DNA of 48,205 nt from an uncultured Verrucomicrobia subdivision 3 bacterium (GCA_903847285.1 CAINDH010000289.1:1-48205); one strand, 5' to 3'. Shown: positions 1 through 7,614, counted from the stretch's first letter. Numbers and translations are program-made. Notes: generated from the letters alone by a model not told the origin.

Positions 1-130
1 CTATGAAAGCAGGAGAGAGTTTGGCTTGGTCTGGGTAGAATTGAGCTGCTGATTCGTTACAGGTTCGTGGCTTTTGGAAGTATCTAAGCGATTCAATACT
101 ATGGATATTTGATTCGTTCATGATGGTTTC

Positions 131-1699
131 TTAAGGTTGTCCAGTTACTATAGTTTCCGGTTCATTCATTTCGATATATTCAAAAGGCTGTTCCATGAGC
201 TCTTTCAAAGTCTCACGATGCACCTCATGGTTCTTTTTTCTGACACCAATGAAGTTCTTGGATCTTGAGTCGAGATTGCCTTTAGCGTGCATTTTTTGGC
301 GATCGGTAGTGACGTGTGCATATCCAAGAACTAGGTCGGTGGTCTGGGAGTTGAGAGATTGAGCAAGTTTTCGGTTGTTGTGCAGAGCTTTGGCCCAGGC
401 TAAGTCATATGCTTTGACTACGTTGATTGGCTTGAACATGTAGCGGAGGTGGTGGAAGAGGCTGCGTTGAGTCTTGATTGCGTCGACTTTGATATTGGGC
501 GTTAAAGGCTGATCGAACCTAGAGTAAAGATGCTGCGTCACGAGATGCTTTAGTTTTGCGACCGTATCTCTAGTAATTGCACTGGCTTCGATTATGCAGT
601 GGATGTGGGGTAGAACTTGGACTGGCAGCATAGAGTTCACCGCCAATTCCTCGGTCATATACACACCACGCAGATCACCATCTTTAACCAATTGATTTAG
701 AGCTAATTTATATGCGTCCCAATAATCGAGCCAGTCATGCGCATCTGTCGGCCCCTTCATCGTCAAATCACCCGTATAGCTCCCGGTCAAGAAGTGCCAG
801 GTTCCATCTTCAAACGCCGGCACATATCTGAGCGAAGCGGATTGACCAGCTCTCCAACTACAATAAGAACAGAAGCGATGGAGACGACATTCACCACTCA
901 AATTCTTTTTGTTTGGGATGCAGCAACGACAGAATCTATCGGCTGAAGTCCAACCATGAGTCAGTACGAATAGACTAGATTGGCGGAGGTAGTTTTGCTG
1001 GTCTGGGAAGCGGTGAGGGAAGCATTTGACTTTGTTGCGGATAAAGGAGAGGTAGTTTCTCTGGCAAATGTCTAGTCGATCTTCGTTTAGCTTAAGTTCT
1101 GACATGTCTGATCTGTTTAAACTAGAGAAGTCCTTAATTAGTTTCGTATCCTTAAGTTCTATCCTTAATAAGTTTGGTGTGGAATAAGATGTAGTTGTTG
1201 AGATTGCCGTGCCCTCAGAAAGCTTGTAGGAGACGTTTTGAGTAGTTGAACCCGCCACACCCACCCCACTGTCCCCCGAAGCGCTACAGGTCAATCCAGA
1301 GCCCAAGACACAACCAGCATTCACACTAGCTAAACCATTAAATCCAAAGTCTTCAGTTTCAGTCAGCGCATGTAGTTCAGGTTCAACTTCAATCTCAGTC
1401 AATTCAGCATTTAGTTCAGTCTCATTCAGATTATCACAATCAACATCATCTTCATCACTGGGATTGAGAACTAGACCTTTGAGTTCTGATTCAATGAACT
1501 TTAGTTCAGAGAGCGTGAGATTGGAGATATGGGATTGAGAAGAGCAATTGTTGGGAATTGAGGAAGAGAATGATGTTGCTGTATATCTATGTTGGCGACG
1601 TTCAAAATCCTGGACCTCAATCACAGGACTATTCACTGGAACTGAGGTGGTGGGAGAAAGGGAAATATTCATAACAGTATTGCGAGTTCTGGCCGTCAC
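131..1699 (-). CDS. Rolling-circle (HUH) replication initiator protein
   Basis: Likely nicks the replication origin and starts rolling-circle replication of the mobile element. The C-terminal part (from about residue 240) carries the expected motifs in order: a zinc-cluster-like run of cysteines (C257, C259, C260, C271, C277, C280), a motif 1-like FLTGSY at 303-308, the metal-binding HUH motif PHIHCII at 364-370, and a YxxK motif (Y420, K423) that would hold the catalytic tyrosine. The first ~200 residues are low-complexity, rich in Ser, Thr and Glu, and match nothing I recognise. The start is GTG at 1699 with an AAGGG upstream; an ATG ten codons in (1672) is the alternative. It is the last gene of the set transcribed from the promoter near 3150. 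Motifs are seen; function follows from the HUH Rep family; it could instead act as a relaxase or transposase. Confidence 0.75.
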   Translation of the reverse strand: MTARTRNTVMNISLSPTTSVPVNSPVIEVQDFERRQHRYTATSFSSSIPNNCSSQSHISNLTLSELKFIESELKGLVLNPSDEDDVDCDNLNETELNAELTEIEVEPELHALTETEDFGFNGLASVNAGCVLGSGLTCSASGDSGVGVAGSTTQNVSYKLSEGTAISTTTSYSTPNLLRIELKDTKLIKDFSSLNRSDMSELKLNEDRLDICQRNYLSFIRNKVKCFPHRFPDQQNYLRQSSLFVLTHGWTSADRFCRCCIPNKKNLSGECRLHRFCSYCSWRAGQSASLRYVPAFEDGTWHFLTGSYTGDLTMKGPTDAHDWLDYWDAYKLALNQLVKDGDLRGVYMTEELAVNSMLPVQVLPHIHCIIEASAITRDTVAKLKHLVTQHLYSRFDQPLTPNIKVDAIKTQRSLFHHLRYMFKPINVVKAYDLAWAKALHNNRKLAQSLNSQTTDLVLGYAHVTTDRQKMHAKGNLDSRSKNFIGVRKKNHEVHRETLKELMEQPFEYIEMNEPETIVTGQP

Positions 1700-1735
1700 T
1701 AGCTTTTCCCTTTTCAGCTAGCAACGCCCATAGTT

Positions 1736-2188
1736 TTATTTTACCTCAGTTTGACCTCCTTCTACTTTGACTGGCGTAGGTTCTGAGGTTGGGTAGATGG
1801 CTTCCACATCTACTAACGGGAAGTCGAATCGGTCCTCGTCGTGTTTAGCGTGGATCAACTCCACTTCGCATACCCTGCCTTCTAGCAAAGCTTTCAGATC
1901 CACTCCTTGATTTGCCCTGTCCTTGAAGTATTTGGCTCCTAACAGTCCTTCTAGGAATCGTCTCATCGGGCTGCCGGACTTCAGATCAACCGGCACGACT
2001 TTGCGGGCTAAGCACTCGAAGTTCGCTAGTTTAGGAACCTGCACTTCAAACAAAATGGTCGCCAACTCTGAAGTGCCATTGTCCCTAATCACGTCCTTGG
2101 TCTTGTAGTTCTTGATGATGGCCTTGAAACGACCTTCTGGGAGCTTGAACGTCGAGTCTGGTGGTATTTGCGTGATGTTCGAACTCAT
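1736..2188 (-). CDS. Small ssDNA-binding-like protein of the replication module
   Basis: A 150-aa protein starting at the ATG at 2188, chosen because a strong AAGGAGGT ribosome site lies just upstream and because ATGA overlaps the stop of the preceding gene, which suggests translational coupling. It has a beta-rich pattern (GRFKAIIKNYK, TILFEVQVP, CEVELIHAKHD) and an acidic, proline-containing tail. It shares an overall layout with the protein at 4206-4619: a GxF beta start, an R/K-D-G-S/T turn, a basic middle with an LLG/YLG segment, and a closing beta strand. This resembles phage DUF669-type or OB-fold ssDNA-binding proteins. Position next to a Rep gene supports a role in handling single strands. 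The family assignment is inference from pattern, not a clear motif. Confidence 0.5.
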   Translation of the reverse strand: MSSNITQIPPDSTFKLPEGRFKAIIKNYKTKDVIRDNGTSELATILFEVQVPKLANFECLARKVVPVDLKSGSPMRRFLEGLLGAKYFKDRANQGVDLKALLEGRVCEVELIHAKHDEDRFDFPLVDVEAIYPTSEPTPVKVEGGQTEVK

Positions 2189-2988
2189 ACAACCTCCTTC
2201 TGATCGACCTGCCTCTTCTCCCATACCTCCCAATCCTTCAATTCTTCCTTAAGTTTCCACAGCAATTTCTCCAACTCTTTGTGTCGTGAAGAATCGCTAT
2301 ACATGTTGTATGCCTCAACAGATATTGAGCGTAGTTTGCTAAGTGACACCAAATTGGTGTCAAATTTCATCAGCTCAACTACACTAGGCTTTGCAGGTTC
2401 GACGGCAACAAGCTCTATGGTCGGGGCTGCCTTGGCTTCGCGCTTAGGTTTCGGGTATAGCTTTTCCCTGGCAGTTTTGAAGTCCTCGGCTGTAGCGTGC
2501 TTTTCACCCACCATCTCCGCCACTAGTTCAGCAACCTCAACCTGCTCCTCTTCATCCAAATCCGCAATCCATCGAACTTGAGATTCTTTGGTCGGCACGT
2601 ATACCTCGACATCCTTAACCGCCTTCAACTGCTTTTCACAGTGGTAGGCATCAATTAGGCGATTTGCGTGGCTTTTGCTGAAGTCAAACTTCTCATCACA
2701 AAAAGCTTCGTAACTTTTGTGTGTCTCTCGATGAAGTTTTTGGCTGCGGATCTGCCATAGACGATAACCGACGACGAAGAATTCTCTCTGATTAGCAATG
2801 ATGTCGTCCACACACTCGGTCAACAACTTCTTCTGGTCTTTGTTGAGTGGCTTGCTCTCGTCTACTTCTGGGGTTTGATTGCTTGGGGCTTTGACCGGAT
2901 CAACAGCATCATTCGTGTTGGTGGTCGAGGGATTCAAACCATCCCTCTTCTTGGTAGCAGCTTTCGCCGCCTCATGTTCCTTATTCAT
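2185..2988 (-). CDS. Helix-turn-helix protein, probable element regulator or partition factor
   Basis: A 267-aa soluble protein and the first sizeable gene behind the promoter at 3147-3175. Residues 1-50 are polar linker. Residues about 50-115 form a helical region ending in a likely helix-turn-helix (YEAFCDEKFDFSKSHANRLIDAY), a pattern common in phage and plasmid DNA-binding proteins. The rest is Glu/Lys-rich with a Pro/Lys linker near 175-185 and a charged, probably coiled C-terminal helix. It is the best candidate for the protein that binds the palindrome overlapping its own promoter, but nothing in the sequence proves this. It could also be a ParB-like or replication accessory protein. 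The downstream gene overlaps its stop codon. Confidence 0.5.
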   Translation of the reverse strand: MNKEHEAAKAATKKRDGLNPSTTNTNDAVDPVKAPSNQTPEVDESKPLNKDQKKLLTECVDDIIANQREFFVVGYRLWQIRSQKLHRETHKSYEAFCDEKFDFSKSHANRLIDAYHCEKQLKAVKDVEVYVPTKESQVRWIADLDEEEQVEVAELVAEMVGEKHATAEDFKTAREKLYPKPKREAKAAPTIELVAVEPAKPSVVELMKFDTNLVSLSKLRSISVEAYNMYSDSSRHKELEKLLWKLKEELKDWEVWEKRQVDQKEVV

Positions 2989-3051
2989 TGTCTGTCCTGT
3001 TTATTATGGCGAAGCATAATTGCCGCACCAGACGCGGACAGAGACAGACAA
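2988..3051. repeat. 9-bp inverted repeat in the leader of the replication genes
   Basis: TTGTCTGTC (2988-2996) and GACAGACAA (3043-3051) are perfect inverted copies flanking 46 bases. Inside lies a smaller hairpin, ATTATG (3003-3008) with CATAAT (3015-3020). In the minus-strand transcript this sits directly upstream of the start codon at 2988, so it could be an operator, a translational control hairpin, or part of the replication origin. Confidence 0.45.
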
Positions 3052-3058
3052 GCTATTT

Positions 3059-3139
3059 TTAATTTGGAATTTTGATTTTGAAGGATGGAGCCACTGCCCG
3101 CGCAATCTTTCGATTGTATGAACCTGTTTCCAAGCTCAT
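3059..3139 (-). CDS. Possible leaderless 26-aa ORF behind the replication promoter
   Basis: An ATG at 3139 lies about 7 bases after the -10 element at 3147-3152, so a transcript from that promoter would start almost on this codon. The 26-residue product is basic and ends FKIKIPN. No similarity is recognised. The tail resembles the interspersed repeat peptides seen elsewhere in the window (fliK), so this may be repeat-derived leader sequence and not a gene. Confidence 0.15.
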   Translation of the reverse strand: MSLETGSYNRKIARAVAPSFKIKIPN

Positions 3140-3161
3140 AGTTACTATCTTATAGTAACTA
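3139..3161. promoter_or_regulatory. Palindromic operator over the -10 box
   Basis: TAGTTACTAT (3139-3148) and ATAGTAACTA (3152-3161) are perfect 10-base inverted repeats with a 3-base spacer. They cover the -10 box and the predicted start point of the minus-strand promoter. A dimeric repressor bound here would block transcription. The HTH protein at 2185-2988 is the nearest candidate. Confidence 0.6.
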
Positions 3162-3175
3162 CATAAGCGCGTCAA
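3147..3175 (-). promoter_or_regulatory. Sigma-70-type promoter for the replication module
   Basis: Read on the minus strand: TTGACG as -35 (3170-3175), a 17-base spacer, and TAAGAT as -10 (3147-3152). This is close to consensus with ideal spacing. It points to the genes at 2988-131, all on the same strand. The -10 lies inside the palindrome at 3139-3161, which fits repression by an element-encoded protein. Confidence 0.65.
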
Positions 3176-3240
3176 CAACTTATTAATTACTATAATTACA
3201 CTTATACATTCACATGTTATCAAAAACTTAATCGGTGTCA
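3176..3240. other. AT-rich intergenic segment beside the promoter
   Basis: This stretch is the most AT-rich in the neighbourhood and carries TAATTA twice (3184-3189 and 3193-3198, separated by CTA). It may supply an upstream promoter element or an easily melted origin region. No gene or clear iteron array is seen. Confidence 0.25.
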
Positions 3241-3286
3241 AACTTAGACAGACTGCCCTTCACCATCTAAACTAATTTCCCACTCG

Positions 3287-3799
3287 TTGACATCGGGTTC
3301 GCTATATCCCAAAGTTGTCTTAAATGAACAAGCATTTTGTCGACCACTAGTGTTTGGTCTCATCCTTCTTAGCCTGCCCGTTCTTGGCGCGGAATTGGTT
3401 GTGGGTGATGCCGTGCCTGCCATCACTGCCAACGACCAAAATGGATTGCCCTACACATTCACGAACGGCACACAATGTCTCCTAATCGCTATGGAGATGG
3501 ATAGTGCTAAAGCCGCCAACCATAAGCTTGCAAACCAAGGAGCTGGATTTCTGGAAAAACACGGTGCGGTTTACCTCATGGATGTCCACACCATGCCAGC
3601 CATCGCCCGAGTCTTTGCGTTCCCCAAGATGCGAAAGTATCCACAACGGATCGTGCTGGTAGATGCTCCAGATGCATTGAACTGGGTGCCGGTTAAGCCT
3701 GGTCAGATTACGGTGCTTTCGTTGACAGGTGCTGGGCATGTAAACAAAATCTCGTATTGGGATCCGGCAAAAGACTCCGTGACCAAAATGTTTGAATAG
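3287..3799 (+). CDS. Exported thioredoxin-fold-like protein, probably damaged
   Basis: The open frame encodes a hydrophobic export segment (RPLVFGLILLSLPVLG) followed by a redoxin-like start (VGDAVPAITANDQNG) and alternating strands and helices typical of a thioredoxin fold. No CxxC is present, so redox activity is doubtful. The start is poor: the first usable codon is TTG at 3287. An ATG at 3324 in another frame would give MNKHF, a good signal-peptide beginning, so a frameshift near 3340-3350 is likely. The frame also continues beyond its TAG stop (see 3800-3919). It lies on the opposite strand to all other element genes, so it is probably a passenger. Confidence 0.45.
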   Translation: MTSGSLYPKVVLNEQAFCRPLVFGLILLSLPVLGAELVVGDAVPAITANDQNGLPYTFTNGTQCLLIAMEMDSAKAANHKLANQGAGFLEKHGAVYLMDVHTMPAIARVFAFPKMRKYPQRIVLVDAPDALNWVPVKPGQITVLSLTGAGHVNKISYWDPAKDSVTKMFE

Positions 3800-3919
3800 C
3801 CTCCAGTTCCCAAAGCTGATCCGGAACCTTTAGTGAACACTCTTCAGAAGCTGCGTTGGCCTGCCCTGACCGCGATTTTCGTCCTGGCCGCGACCACCAA
3901 AAAAATTCTGTTTTTGTGA
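3800..3919 (+). pseudogene. In-frame continuation after the TAG stop of the thioredoxin-like ORF
   Basis: After TAG at 3797-3799 the same frame stays open for 39 codons to TGA at 3917-3919. It reads as a proline-rich linker (PPVPKADPEP) and then a hydrophobic stretch (ALTAIFVLAA). This looks like a lost C-terminal membrane tail. It may be chance, as the run is short. Confidence 0.3.
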
Positions 3920-4147
3920 CTGAGATGTACTTCTTTGACGAACTTGAACGACACGTTTCTGGGGCGAATAATCAGTAGGTGTAACCCGTTATAAATGAGT
4001 CGGAAACCAAAGCGTTAATTTGACCTTTGCCGGATCCGCCTATTCGTGGGTCGGCCAGTGGAAAATCGCCGCGCAAATCGAATCGTGGGAGGTTGATATT
4101 TTTGACGAGTCGCTGAAGAGTAGGTTTGATATGGAGACAAAAAATAA
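3920..4147. other. Non-coding stretch between thioredoxin-like ORF and terminator
   Basis: I see no supported gene here. An 89-codon plus-strand frame (4020-4289) starts with TTG, runs through the terminator hairpin and overlaps the real minus-strand gene, so it is not counted. Confidence 0.4.
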
Positions 4148-4173
4148 CCGGTGGGAGACGAATCTCCCACCGG
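4148..4173 (-). terminator. Rho-independent terminator after the 137-aa gene
   Basis: CCGGTGGGAGA (4148-4158) pairs perfectly with TCTCCCACCGG (4163-4173) around a CGAA tetraloop. On the minus strand it is followed by TTATTTTTTG. It ends the transcript of the genes at 4206-5041. Confidence 0.85.
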
Positions 4174-4205
4174 CCATTTACAAGCCAACACGATTATTTA
4201 TTTGT

Positions 4206-4619
4206 TTAGTTCGCGGCGATATAGGTGGCGAAAACCACTGCGTTGCCGAGTTTGTTCTGCTCGTATTTGCAGATAACCGGTTTGTTTAAAACCGTATTCC
4301 GATTGAATCCAGCCAATTCCTGGGCCGTCAATTCATGGCCAAGGTAGCTCTTCATGCTGCTCTTGAAGTGCGATACTCCGCGCTTGCGGGGCAGCAAGTT
4401 GAACACATGATCCACCGTCACGGGTTGACCGCTTTCTTGTTTTTCGAGCTGCACCGTGATGATCAGATCATTACGGGGGCTGCCATCGCGCTTCGCCGTC
4501 TTGTCGTTGCGCACGTTGATGAAGCGGCCGGGATACTGGCCGGCTTCAAGTTTAACTTTCTGGGGTTGGAGCGGCACGATTTCAATCATGTCGCCGTTGT
4601 TGATGATGTTTGTATTCAT
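4206..4619 (-). CDS. Small OB-fold-like or ssDNA-binding-like element protein
   Basis: A 137-aa protein. Visible segments are a beta strand with GQYPGRFINVRNDK, a basic turn (KRDGSPRND), strands LIITVQLEK and VTVDHVFNLLP, a basic helix (KRGVSHFKSSMKSYLG) and a final strand before IAAN. The same order of elements occurs in the protein at 1736-2188, so the two are probably distant paralogues. A conserved start of the GxYxGxF kind occurs in phage ssDNA-binding-like proteins. It likely coats or handles single strands made during rolling-circle replication. It is followed by a strong terminator and preceded at 21 bases by the excisionase-like gene, with which it probably forms an operon. Function is inference. 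Confidence 0.5.
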   Translation of the reverse strand: MNTNIINNGDMIEIVPLQPQKVKLEAGQYPGRFINVRNDKTAKRDGSPRNDLIITVQLEKQESGQPVTVDHVFNLLPRKRGVSHFKSSMKSYLGHELTAQELAGFNRNTVLNKPVICKYEQNKLGNAVVFATYIAAN

Positions 4620-4639
4620 ACTTTATGTGAGTTGTTTTA

Positions 4640-5041
4640 TTATTGGTTGTTTGCGTTGGCTTGTGGTGCGGAACTGTTCGTCGTTCCGCTGGGCTGGTTC
4701 TTTGCACCGTGACCGCGATCGGATCCCGAACCAGCGGGACCAGACCAAATCTGGCTATTGTTTTGACTACCCTGCTCCGCCATCAAGCTGTGCATGTAGG
4801 CGCTGACGCTGGAGAGGTAGTAATAGCGAGTGCCATGGACGTTCCCACGGCGACGGATGAGGACGGATTTGATTTTTCCCTCAGTGACCAAAAGATGAAG
4901 CAGGCCTCGTTTCAGGCCATAGAGGTTCTGCACATCGCGCCAGCGACCAAACTCCGGCAACACGCCGTTCAGGTTGCCAGGGCCGGCAGGTGCCTGCGTC
5001 ATTTCCGGTTCACTCCCGATTGGATTCAAATTGTTTTTCAT
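4640..5041 (-). CDS. Excisionase-like helix-turn-helix protein
   Basis: A 133-aa protein. Residues about 28-85 (FGRWRDVQNLYGLKRGLLHLLVTEGKI then SVLIRRRG and YYYLSSVSAYM) follow the winged-helix pattern of MerR/excisionase-type (HTH_17) proteins, which read helix-turn-helix, then a short wing with Arg, then a start-of-helix tyrosine/serine. The tail (90-133) is Gln/Asn/Gly/Ser-rich and probably disordered. Such proteins often steer the tyrosine recombinase towards excision or control early genes. A 7-bp inverted repeat sits directly before its start codon and could be its own binding site. It belongs to the 5041-4206 transcription unit. Confidence 0.6.
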   Translation of the reverse strand: MKNNLNPIGSEPEMTQAPAGPGNLNGVLPEFGRWRDVQNLYGLKRGLLHLLVTEGKIKSVLIRRRGNVHGTRYYYLSSVSAYMHSLMAEQGSQNNSQIWSGPAGSGSDRGHGAKNQPSGTTNSSAPQANANNQ

Positions 5042-5065
5042 ATCTGAGATCAGCCTACCTCAGAT
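5042..5065. promoter_or_regulatory. Inverted-repeat operator before the excisionase-like gene
   Basis: ATCTGAG (5042-5048) and CTCAGAT (5059-5065) are perfect inverted copies 10 bases apart, one base upstream of the ATG at 5041 on the minus strand. Arm centres are about 17 bases apart, suitable for a dimer. It probably controls the excisionase-like gene. Confidence 0.5.
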
Positions 5066-5114
5066 TAAAAAAACCGATTCCATGCTTATGGAGGTGGCTA
5101 AAGTATAGAAAAAA

Positions 5115-5138
5115 GCCGGCCTGAATAATCAGGCCGGC
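5115..5138 (-). terminator. Rho-independent terminator after the 351-aa gene
   Basis: GCCGGCCTGA (5115-5124), ATAA loop, TCAGGCCGGC (5129-5138), followed on the minus strand by TTTTTTC. It isolates the gene at 5175-6230 from the operon starting at 5041. Confidence 0.85.
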
Positions 5139-5174
5139 GGGGGAGACTGCGCGGTTTATTTCAGCAGGATTCGG

Positions 5175-6230
5175 TCAACCTCTCGCGATGTTCAGCAACG
5201 CTTTTTCTAATTGGGCAAAGATTCCACTCCGTAGATTCGAATCGTAAGAGGCGGTTCCTTTCGGGGAAGATTCCTCCTTCCCGCGCGCCAGATACACTCC
5301 CATCCAGCTCAGTGGACTTTTTTCCGGATGCCCATCGTAAACATCCATCATCAGTTCGCGGATGACTCCAATCCAAACTTTCACCACCTGCTTGTCGGCA
5401 TATAATTTTGGCAGCCGGATTGAACTGTTGATGAATTTTCGCAGCGTCGCTTCTTTTGCAAATGGGTCTTCAACCTTAAATAGCTGACTCAAACGCGCCA
5501 TCACATCCGGATCAATGACCATGCCTTTAAAATGTTCATACATCTGTTCTGTAGTGGCATTACGGGGAGGTAGCGATTCCAATCCAGTGACGATCTCCGC
5601 CGTTAGGTCATCTGACTTTTTGAGCAACTCATGGGCTTTAGCAACCACCGTCACCTCTTCACGCAGTCGGTTCATCAAGCCAGCCAAAATCGCCAACCAA
5701 CTCCGCGCATCCGTCATTTCCGAAAGAATATTGCCCGTGTCGAATAAGCCATCCCGCTTCGATCCAAGTTCCAAAATGTCCACCAACTTTTCCACGGCCT
5801 TTTTCGTGGTTGAATCAGCACCATACGGAACCGGCCACACTTGCTGTCGCCGCGCGATTTCCGCTGCCATTTCAGGATCGACCTGGCTGAATAGCAGTAG
5901 TTGTCGGGTGCTTTCATAGGCGATCGTATGCAAACACTCTAAAGCAAACTTGTCCTGATTCATGATCGCCTCAAACTTCAAGTTTTCCAGTTCCACTTCC
6001 ATAAGCTTAACCATGCTTCGGAGTGTGAGTTCCCGTTCCGCCGGCTTCATGTCATGGCCCGCAAACCCAAACTTTGAATTATCAGGGGAGATCCCCATTG
6101 TTTTTTCATACAGAGCATCTCGGCTACTAAACGGTCTGAATCTTGGTGCATCTACAGGGGCAGGACTGGTTGGAGGCGGGGAGGTGTCTTTCTCACACTT
6201 CTGCTGTGCAGATTCTTCGTTAGCAGGCAT
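5175..6230 (-). CDS. Unknown 351-aa mobile-element protein
   Basis: I do not recognise this protein. It is soluble and mostly helical, with no signal peptide or membrane segment. Residues 1-35 are polar and proline-rich; from about 65 onward come long amphipathic helices (RELTLRSMVKLMEVELENLKFEAIM, REEVTVVAKAHELLKKSDDL). A proline- and tyrosine-containing stretch occurs near 130 (WPVPYGADSTTKK). It has its own terminator and lies between the recombinase and the excisionase-like gene, a place where satellites and integrative elements often keep cargo or control genes. It could be a defence, packaging or regulatory protein; the sequence does not decide. Low similarity to neighbours in composition is not evident. 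Confidence 0.55.
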   Translation of the reverse strand: MPANEESAQQKCEKDTSPPPTSPAPVDAPRFRPFSSRDALYEKTMGISPDNSKFGFAGHDMKPAERELTLRSMVKLMEVELENLKFEAIMNQDKFALECLHTIAYESTRQLLLFSQVDPEMAAEIARRQQVWPVPYGADSTTKKAVEKLVDILELGSKRDGLFDTGNILSEMTDARSWLAILAGLMNRLREEVTVVAKAHELLKKSDDLTAEIVTGLESLPPRNATTEQMYEHFKGMVIDPDVMARLSQLFKVEDPFAKEATLRKFINSSIRLPKLYADKQVVKVWIGVIRELMMDVYDGHPEKSPLSWMGVYLARGKEESSPKGTASYDSNLRSGIFAQLEKALLNIARG

Positions 6231-6347
6231 GAAGGGAGCCTAGTATCTGCCCCTCTTTCGGTCAAGATGCGGAGCCATCAGCAAGGGCTCATTTTTCCTT
6301 TGTCACATCCGCTATGGAAAGTTACCTCGTTGACGTGACGCTTCGCT

Positions 6348-7517
6348 TTATGCCTCTGCTTCAGGCTTCACAAAACTCGGCACCTTTTCAATCTGCTTCC
6401 GCAACGCCTCCAGCTCATGGTGCGTATAGCGTTCGTGGACAGCGCTCTTGTGACCAGAAAGTTTCATCCGGATTTCCTTCGCCACGCCCTTGTTCGCCTG
6501 TTCACTGATGGCAGTGTGCCGGAAACTGTGATAGCCCAATTCAAAGAAGCGCCTCCCCTTCCCTTCTTTGCGTTCCTGCTTCTCTCCCTCCGTCACAATC
6601 CCGGCTTTGTGCATGAGCTTTCTGAACGTCTCACTCAACCCAATCCTGCCACCCAATTTCCGTTTCGATAGCCCAGGAAATAGCGGAGCCTTGGGATCTC
6701 TATTTTTGATGGGCAATTGAGCGATGTAGTCTGCCACATCTGGATGCAGCGGGTATTCTTCAGCGTTCGCATTTGACCGCTTCGTTTTCTGTGGCCGTAA
6801 AATCAGTGACCGGCGCTCGACGTTGAAATTTTCCCAAGTCAGCCTCACCGCGTCCCCTAGCCGCAAGCCATGGCAAGCCCCCAATAAAATCATGCCTTTC
6901 CATTCCTGATCTGCGACCTTCATCAAGTCCGCAATCTGTGTCCGGCTGAATGTAATTCGGTTTTGACGATCCACCGAAAGCAGGTCAACGGCATCAGCGG
7001 GGTTAGAAAGAATCAACCCTTGGCGGCGAGCAATGTTGAACGGAATACGCAGCGTCTTGATGACCATGTTTGCGGTGCCATTGGATTTCCCATCCTTTAC
7101 CTGCTCATCTCTGAAAACAGAAATGTCCGATGGGCGAACATTGCCGAGATTCGTGGCTGCGCGTTTGCCCAGCGACTTGATGAACTCCTCAACGACGTAG
7201 CGATAGCGAGCGGTGGTGCCCTTCGCCTTGGTCGCTTCTTTGCTCGCAATCCAGTCCGTCAGGAACTTCTCGGTCGTGGCGAATTCAATGGCATCCATAC
7301 CCGAGCGCTGGGCGATATCGCTGACGACTTTGCGAGCTTGTGCTTCAGTGAAATTACCTTGGCGAGCTTGATCGGAAGATGTTTCCCATTGCAGGCAAAT
7401 CCCCATAGCTTCGTCGCGAACGGTTTTGCCGGTGCTTCGTTGGGCACGTGAGCCATCGGGGCGTGTATAACAACACACCCATAGTTTGCTGCCCGGTCGT
7501 TTGCGTAAGCTTGCCAT
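6348..7517 (-). CDS. int: Tyrosine recombinase (site-specific integrase)
   Basis: Catalyses integration and excision of the element. The start at ATG 7517 (MASLRKRPGSK) is preferred over a GTG at 7571, which would add a hydrophobic run foreign to the family. An N-terminal arm-binding-like domain (KLWVCCYTRPDGSRAQRSTGK) is followed by a SAM-like core-binding domain and the catalytic domain with HGLRLGDA (first Arg), HSFRHT (His-x-x-Arg) and LSGHKSAVHERYTH (His and the nucleophilic Tyr). All key residues appear present, so the enzyme is probably active. It reads into the element and lies about 100 bases from the tRNA 3' fragment, as expected for an integrase next to its attachment site. Length of 389 aa is normal. 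Confidence 0.9.
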   Translation of the reverse strand: MASLRKRPGSKLWVCCYTRPDGSRAQRSTGKTVRDEAMGICLQWETSSDQARQGNFTEAQARKVVSDIAQRSGMDAIEFATTEKFLTDWIASKEATKAKGTTARYRYVVEEFIKSLGKRAATNLGNVRPSDISVFRDEQVKDGKSNGTANMVIKTLRIPFNIARRQGLILSNPADAVDLLSVDRQNRITFSRTQIADLMKVADQEWKGMILLGACHGLRLGDAVRLTWENFNVERRSLILRPQKTKRSNANAEEYPLHPDVADYIAQLPIKNRDPKAPLFPGLSKRKLGGRIGLSETFRKLMHKAGIVTEGEKQERKEGKGRRFFELGYHSFRHTAISEQANKGVAKEIRMKLSGHKSAVHERYTHHELEALRKQIEKVPSFVKPEAEA

Positions 7518-7519
7518 AC

Positions 7520-7543
7520 CTAACAACAAAACTAACAACACCA
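7520..7543. repeat. Direct repeat CTAACAACA before the integrase
   Basis: CTAACAACA occurs at 7520-7528 and 7532-7540, a 12-base period, just upstream of the integrase start. It may be a pair of arm-type recombinase binding sites or simply low-complexity sequence. Confidence 0.3.
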
Positions 7544-7614
7544 AGGCCGTCAAAGCAACCAAAACCGTCACTAAAACCCATATTTCTCACATCTGTGAGG
7601 GGTGGTTACGAATC

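Noticed and set aside
1..130. A gene or origin at the left edge
   Set aside because: Nothing beyond a repeated GATTCGTT is seen; too little sequence to support a call.
4020..4289. An 89-codon plus-strand gene
   Set aside because: It begins with TTG, runs through a terminator hairpin and overlaps a better gene on the other strand.
6270..6300. Plus-strand terminator hairpin GAGCC/GGCTC followed by ATTTTT
   Set aside because: Only five base pairs, and no plus-strand gene ends there.
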